This document shows, in pieces, positions 6,901-11,132 of a stretch of 11,132 nt of DNA; positions within the stretch are counted from its first letter, which is position 1; every line of letters begins with the position of its first letter. The DNA comes from Comamonadaceae bacterium UBA2237 (GTDB taxonomy: Bacteria; Pseudomonadota; Gammaproteobacteria; Burkholderiales; Burkholderiaceae_C). The stretch is taken from the NCBI GenBank assembly GCA_002347905.1, contig DDYJ01000124.1:2002-13133 (forward strand), written 5' to 3'. Under the pieces are notes generated by a model. It had not been told where the DNA came from. It was given only the letters and a program-made list of their open reading frames with translations, and did no database searches. Both the position numbers and the translations under genes were made by a program.

Positions 6901-8439
6901 TTACCCTTGTGCGGCCACGCGATCGGATTTGCTTTGCAATTTATTCAACGCACTCAAATACGCCTTGGCTGAGGCCACGACAATATCGGGGTCAGACCCT
7001 ACGCCGTTCACCACACGACCGCTGTTTTGCAATCGCACCGTCACTTCGCCTTGGCTCTCGGTAGAACCGCTGATAGCGTTGACAGAATAAAGAACCATCT
7101 CAGCACCGCTCTTCACATGTGCCTCGATCGCTTTGAGCGATGCATCGACGGGTCCATTGCCATCAGATTCGCCACGTACTTCCTGTCCCGAAACCGTAAA
7201 AACTACTTTGGCATGGGGCCGCTCACCTGTTTCACTGTGTTGCGCCAATGACACAAAGGCAAACTGCTCTTTGTCGTTGAGCAGGCTTTCTTCGCTCACC
7301 AAAGCCAAGATGTCTTCGTCAAAGATGTCGCTTTTACGATCCGCCAACTCTTTGAATTTGGCAAAAGCGGCGTTGATTTCGCTTTCGCTTTCCATTTGCA
7401 CGCCGAGTTCTTCCAAGCGTTGCTTGAAGGCATTACGACCGCTGAGTTTGCCCAACACAATCTTGTTGGCACTCCAACCCACGTCTTCTGCGCGCATGAT
7501 TTCATAGGTGTCGCGGGCTTTTAGCACGCCATCTTGGTGAATACCAGACGCATGGGCAAAGGCGTTAGCACCGACCACCGCTTTGTTAGGCTGTACCACA
7601 AAGCCAGTTGTTTGGCTCACCATGCGACTCGCTGCGAGTATCTGTTTGGTTTCAATGCCAAGGTCTAAATTGAAGTAGTCTTTCCGAGTTTTAACGGCCA
7701 TCACAATTTCTTCTAATGAGCAGTTACCAGCGCGCTCGCCCAAACCGTTGATCGTGCACTCGACTTGGCGCGCTCCGCCAATTTGCACACCAGCTAATGA
7801 ATTGGCAACCGCCATGCCTAAGTCATTATGGCAATGCACAGACCAAATCGCTTTGTCGCTGTTTGGAATACGTTCACGCAAAGTTTTGATGAAATTGCCA
7901 TACAACTCAGGAACGGCATAGCCCACGGTGTCAGGTACGTTGATGGTGCTGGCACCCTCTGCAATCACAGCTTCGAGTACGCGGCAAAGAAAATCCATAT
8001 CGCTGCGATAACCGTCCTCAGGACTGAACTCAATATCTCCCATCAAATTGCGTGCAAAACGCGTCGCTTGCTTGGCTTGCTCAAACACTTGCTCAGGCGA
8101 CATACGTAACTTCTTTTCCATATGCAAAGCACTGGTTGCGAGAAAAATGTGAATACGCGCACTGGCAGCGCCTTGCAAAGCCTCTGCTGCGCGTGAGATA
8201 TCGCGATCATTGGCACGCGCTAAGGAGCAAATCGTCGAGTCCTTGATGGCATTGGCAATCGACTTGACGCAATCGAAGTCCCCATTTGAGCTAGCGGCGA
8301 AACCAGCCTCGATCACGTCGACCTTCAATCGCTCCAACTGGCGGGCAATACGCAGTTTTTCGTCGCGCGTCATGGAAGCGCCTGGCGACTGTTCGCCATC
8401 GCGTAATGTGGTGTCAAAAATAATGAGCTTTTCAGTCAT
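6901..8439 (-). CDS. leuA: 2-isopropylmalate synthase
   Basis: LeuA condenses acetyl-CoA with 2-ketoisovalerate to 2-isopropylmalate, the committed and leucine-inhibited step of leucine synthesis. The 512-residue product is close to the E. coli length (523). The N-terminal TIM barrel (about 1-275) carries [11 protein letters not shown] (10-20) with metal ligand Asp14, HCHNDLGMA (202-210) with ligands His202 and His204, and NGLGERAGN (231-239) with Asn239. The linker holds HASGIHQDG (296-304), and the C-terminal LeuA allosteric domain (about 370-500) is complete, so feedback control should be present. The ATG at 8439 has a strong AAGGAG 8 bases upstream. Upstream, a Leu-rich leader ORF and a hairpin form a probable attenuator. 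Downstream is a terminator, so leuA is the last gene of the cluster. leuB, leuC and leuD are not here. Confidence 0.97.
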   Translation of the reverse strand: MTEKLIIFDTTLRDGEQSPGASMTRDEKLRIARQLERLKVDVIEAGFAASSNGDFDCVKSIANAIKDSTICSLARANDRDISRAAEALQGAASARIHIFLATSALHMEKKLRMSPEQVFEQAKQATRFARNLMGDIEFSPEDGYRSDMDFLCRVLEAVIAEGASTINVPDTVGYAVPELYGNFIKTLRERIPNSDKAIWSVHCHNDLGMAVANSLAGVQIGGARQVECTINGLGERAGNCSLEEIVMAVKTRKDYFNLDLGIETKQILAASRMVSQTTGFVVQPNKAVVGANAFAHASGIHQDGVLKARDTYEIMRAEDVGWSANKIVLGKLSGRNAFKQRLEELGVQMESESEINAAFAKFKELADRKSDIFDEDILALVSEESLLNDKEQFAFVSLAQHSETGERPHAKVVFTVSGQEVRGESDGNGPVDASLKAIEAHVKSGAEMVLYSVNAISGSTESQGEVTVRLQNSGRVVNGVGSDPDIVVASAKAYLSALNKLQSKSDRVAAQG

Positions 8440-8493
8440 GGTCAGAACTCCTTGTCAATCTTAAAAACTTGCAGCTGGTGCGCCCCACAAAGC

Positions 8494-8524
8494 AAAAGGC
8501 CCGCTGCGTGTGCAAACGGGCCTT
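8494..8524 (-). terminator. attenuator hairpin upstream of leuA
   Basis: On the minus strand the arms AAGGCCCG (8524-8517) and CGGGCCTT (8503-8496) form a perfect 8-bp GC-rich stem. A 13-base loop can itself close a further 3 bp. A T-rich tail (TTTTGCTTT) follows. It lies 19 bases after the stop codon of the leader ORF and 54 bases before the leuA ATG. That is a typical place for a regulated intrinsic terminator. The U run is interrupted, so its strength is uncertain. Confidence 0.82.
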
Positions 8525-8561
8525 GTGTGGATTTGCGCGTGCGCTACCAACTCCGCCCGTT
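8515..8561 (-). promoter_or_regulatory. alternative antiterminator pairing of the leuA attenuator
   Basis: In the RNA, AACGGGC within leader codons 14-16 (8561-8555) is perfectly complementary over 7 nt to GCCCGTT (8521-8515), which covers the 5' arm of the terminator hairpin and the start of its loop. The two helices cannot coexist. A ribosome stalled on the Leu codons 5-11 would leave codons 14-16 free and favour the antiterminator. A ribosome reaching the stop codon at codon 19 would cover them and let the terminator form. The complementarity is seen in the sequence; the mechanism is inferred from classical leu/his/trp attenuators. I could not find a clear region-1 pairing partner. Confidence 0.68.
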
Positions 8562-8600
8562 GGGGGATAGCAGTAGTAGTGCCAGCAAAAATTTGTTCAT
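8544..8600 (-). CDS. leucine-rich leader peptide (leuL-type) of leuA
   Basis: An 18-codon ORF, MNKFLLALLLLSPNGRSW, runs from the ATG at 8600 to a TAG at 8544. It has six Leu codons, five of them among codons 6-11 (LLALLLL spans 5-11), as TTG, CTG, CTA, CTA, CTG and CTA. Three are CTA, generally a rarely used Leu codon in Burkholderiales. The ORF starts 39 bases after the pssA stop and ends 19 bases before a GC-rich hairpin with a T-rich tail that precedes leuA. Its position, Leu run and pairing with the hairpin mark it as a sensor of charged tRNA-Leu rather than a functional protein. No strong Shine-Dalgarno sequence is seen. An AT-rich TTAAAT just upstream (8611-8606) might be part of a promoter, in which case the RNA would have a very short leader. 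Confidence 0.78.
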   Translation of the reverse strand: MNKFLLALLLLSPNGRSW

Positions 8601-8638
8601 GTCTTGAATTTAACACAATCTCGAACACCTTACAGCAT

Positions 8639-9442
8639 TCACTTATGGAGACCTTCCTCGTCGGGCTCATCGGTCGAGGTGCTAATCACACTGGTTTGCA
8701 ATCCTTTGGCTTTTCTCCAAGCGTAGAGAAGGTAACCACTTAAGCCATACATCACAAACATAGCGAACAACACCACTGGCGGATGGATGTTGATCACGCC
8801 GATCGCCAAAGCGATGCAAACAATCACTACAAACGGCACGCTTTTCTTCATGCGTAGGTCTTTAAAGCTATAAAACGGCGCATTGGTGACCATGGTCAAG
8901 CCGGCAAACAAACACATAGCAAAGGTAAACCACACCACGTCTGCACCGCTATAGCCCATATCGTTCATGAGCCAAATAAAGCCCATGACCAAAGCCGCGG
9001 CCGCAGGCGATGGTAAGCCTTGGAAGAATCGTCTATCCACCACCGCAGTATTGACGTTGAACCTAGCTAAACGCAAGGCCGCACAAGAGCAATACACAAA
9101 TGCGGCCATCCAACCCCAGCGGCCAATACCTTTGAGCGCCCATTCGTAGGAAATCAAAGCTGGCGCTGCGCCAAAAGACACCATATCAGCGAGCGAATCC
9201 ATTTGCTCGCCAAATGCGCTTTGCGTGTTGGTCATTCGCGCAACGCGACCGTCCAAGCTGTCGAGCACCATGGCGCAAAACACGCCGATGGCTGCCATCT
9301 CAAAACGGTCGTTCATCGCCATCACGATCGCATAGAAACCCCCAAACAATGCGGCCAAGGTAAACAAGTTCGGCAGGACATAAATGCCCTTGCTTGGCTT
9401 GTGCGGCGCTTCGTCCGCCAATGGTTGGAAAGGATCTGGCAT
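8639..9442 (-). CDS. pssA: CDP-diacylglycerol--serine O-phosphatidyltransferase
   Basis: This inner-membrane enzyme makes phosphatidylserine from CDP-diacylglycerol and L-serine, the precursor of phosphatidylethanolamine. The 267-residue product shows the full CDP-alcohol phosphatidyltransferase motif D-x2-DG-x2-AR-x8-G-x3-D-x3-D as D61, D64-G65, A68-R69, G78, D82 and D86. Several hydrophobic membrane segments lie at about 22-42, 48-62, 88-125, 138-152, 158-178, 190-215 and 218-242, with an acidic C-terminal tail (DEPDEEG). It is the multi-membrane-spanning type, unlike the peripheral E. coli PssA. The ATG at 9442 has no clear Shine-Dalgarno sequence and lies 27 bases after ilvC, so it probably depends on the upstream transcript. 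A PS decarboxylase gene (psd), which I recall as a neighbour in related operons, is absent here. Confidence 0.94.
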   Translation of the reverse strand: MPDPFQPLADEAPHKPSKGIYVLPNLFTLAALFGGFYAIVMAMNDRFEMAAIGVFCAMVLDSLDGRVARMTNTQSAFGEQMDSLADMVSFGAAPALISYEWALKGIGRWGWMAAFVYCSCAALRLARFNVNTAVVDRRFFQGLPSPAAAALVMGFIWLMNDMGYSGADVVWFTFAMCLFAGLTMVTNAPFYSFKDLRMKKSVPFVVIVCIALAIGVINIHPPVVLFAMFVMYGLSGYLLYAWRKAKGLQTSVISTSTDEPDEEGLHK

Positions 9443-9469
9443 TCGTAATTTGAACAGTTACGTAAATAA

Positions 9470-10498
<1,029 letters not shown>

Positions 10499-10524
10499 CT
10501 AAAAATGGGGTAGTTCGGGTGAAT

Positions 10525-11016
10525 TTATACGCGCAAGATGCGCTCGCCACGGCCAATGCCACAGGCGCCTGTTCTGACCGTCTCCAAAATGGCAGAGCGG
10601 TCAATGGCTTCTAAGAAGGCATCGTTCTTAGAAACGTCTCCAGTGAGTTCCAAGGTATAACTTTTCTCGGTTACATCGATGATGCGACCGCGAAAAATGT
10701 CGGCCATGCGCTTCATTTCTTCGCGTTCTTTGCCGACTGCACGTACTTTAACGAGCATGAGTTCACGTTCGGTGTAGGCGCCTTCAGTCAGATCGACGAC
10801 TTTGACTACTTCGATCAGGCGATTCAAGTGCTTGGTAATTTGCTCGATCACGTCGTCTGATCCATGGGTTTGGATGGTCATACGCGAGAGGCTTAGATCT
10901 TCGGTTGGCGCCACGGTGAGTGACTCGATGTTGTACCCACGGGCAGAGAAAAGACCGACAACCCGAGACAAAGCGCCGGGTTCGTTTTCGAGCATGAGAG
11001 AGATGATGTGTTTCAT
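10525..11016 (-). CDS. ilvN: acetolactate synthase small (regulatory) subunit
   Basis: This subunit activates the catalytic acetolactate synthase subunit and gives it feedback inhibition by valine. The 163-residue product, of the IlvH/IlvN type common in proteobacteria, has an N-terminal ACT domain (about 3-77; NEPGALSRVVGLFSARGYN at 11-29 holds the effector-site Gly and Asn residues) and a C-terminal ALS small-subunit domain (about 85-160). The ATG at 11016 has GGGAGG 5-6 bases upstream. The gene starts 14 bases after the ilvB stop, so translation is probably coupled to give a suitable subunit ratio. In Burkholderiales this gene is also annotated ilvH. Confidence 0.97.
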   Translation of the reverse strand: MKHIISLMLENEPGALSRVVGLFSARGYNIESLTVAPTEDLSLSRMTIQTHGSDDVIEQITKHLNRLIEVVKVVDLTEGAYTERELMLVKVRAVGKEREEMKRMADIFRGRIIDVTEKSYTLELTGDVSKNDAFLEAIDRSAILETVRTGACGIGRGERILRV

Positions 11017-11030
11017 AGTGCCCTCCCCGC

Positions 11031-11132
11031 TTACAGATCTTCACTGCCGAGCAGCATTTCCGTAATTCCCTTACCGGCTTGCACCATGGGGAACACGTTT
11101 TCTAGAGGGTCGGTGCGAATGTCTAAAAACAC
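11031..11132 (-). CDS. ilvB: acetolactate synthase large subunit (C-terminal 33 residues only)
   Basis: Only the end of the gene is inside the window: 33 codons and a TAA. The peptide includes TDPLENVFPMVQAGKGITEM followed by LLGSEDL, closely matching the C-terminus of the thiamine-diphosphate-dependent large subunit of acetolactate synthase (called ilvB or ilvI). The catalytic parts are beyond the right edge. It is the first visible gene of the minus-strand ilvB-ilvN-ilvC-pssA-leuA cluster, 14 bases before ilvN. Confidence 0.9.
   Translation of the reverse strand: MFLDIRTDPLENVFPMVQAGKGITEMLLGSEDL

Overview
The window reads as ordinary chromosomal DNA of a betaproteobacterium, most likely order Burkholderiales (possibly Comamonadaceae-like). 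This rests on the minus-strand gene order ilvB-ilvN-ilvC-pssA-leuA, the aat-bpt pair, and protein sequences that look Burkholderiales-like by eye. The base composition seems only moderately GC-rich for that group. Species cannot be fixed from the sequence alone. There are no insertion sequences, phage genes, CRISPR arrays or toxin-antitoxin genes, and no gene-free stretch longer than about 200 bases.

Layout. Bases 1-1727 (minus) hold most of a PLP-dependent Orn/Lys/Arg decarboxylase, whose C-terminus lies outside the window. A tRNA-Ser(GGA) gene at 1808-1897 (plus) follows, then a hairpin that can terminate transcription from both directions. A minus-strand pair encodes a membrane-anchored M23 peptidase and a bactofilin, a known cell-shape module. 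Divergent to it, a plus-strand set carries aat and bpt, the two leucyl-transferases of the bacterial N-degron pathway, followed by an IclR-type regulator. The IclR gene converges with a D-Ala-D-Ala endopeptidase gene (pbpG, minus) across only 2 bases. From 6833 to the right edge everything is on the minus strand: the ilvB 3' end, ilvN, ilvC, pssA, leuA and a terminator.

The most interesting element is between pssA and leuA. It is a short unlisted leader ORF of 18 codons with a Leu run (MNKFLLALLLLSPNGRSW), followed by a GC-rich hairpin with a T-rich tail. Bases inside leader codons 14-16 are perfectly complementary over 7 nt to the 5' arm of that hairpin. These are the parts of a classical ribosome-mediated transcription attenuator, which would set leuA expression by leucyl-tRNA supply separately from the upstream ilvBNC-pssA genes.

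How the genes work together. IlvBN and IlvC make the common precursors of valine, isoleucine and leucine. LeuA commits 2-ketoisovalerate to leucine, and Aat and Bpt consume leucyl-tRNA to tag proteins. The M23 peptidase, bactofilin and PbpG all concern peptidoglycan remodelling. I see no wholly new multi-gene system here. The attenuator, the start-site questions and an inverted repeat upstream of the M23 gene are the points worth a second look.
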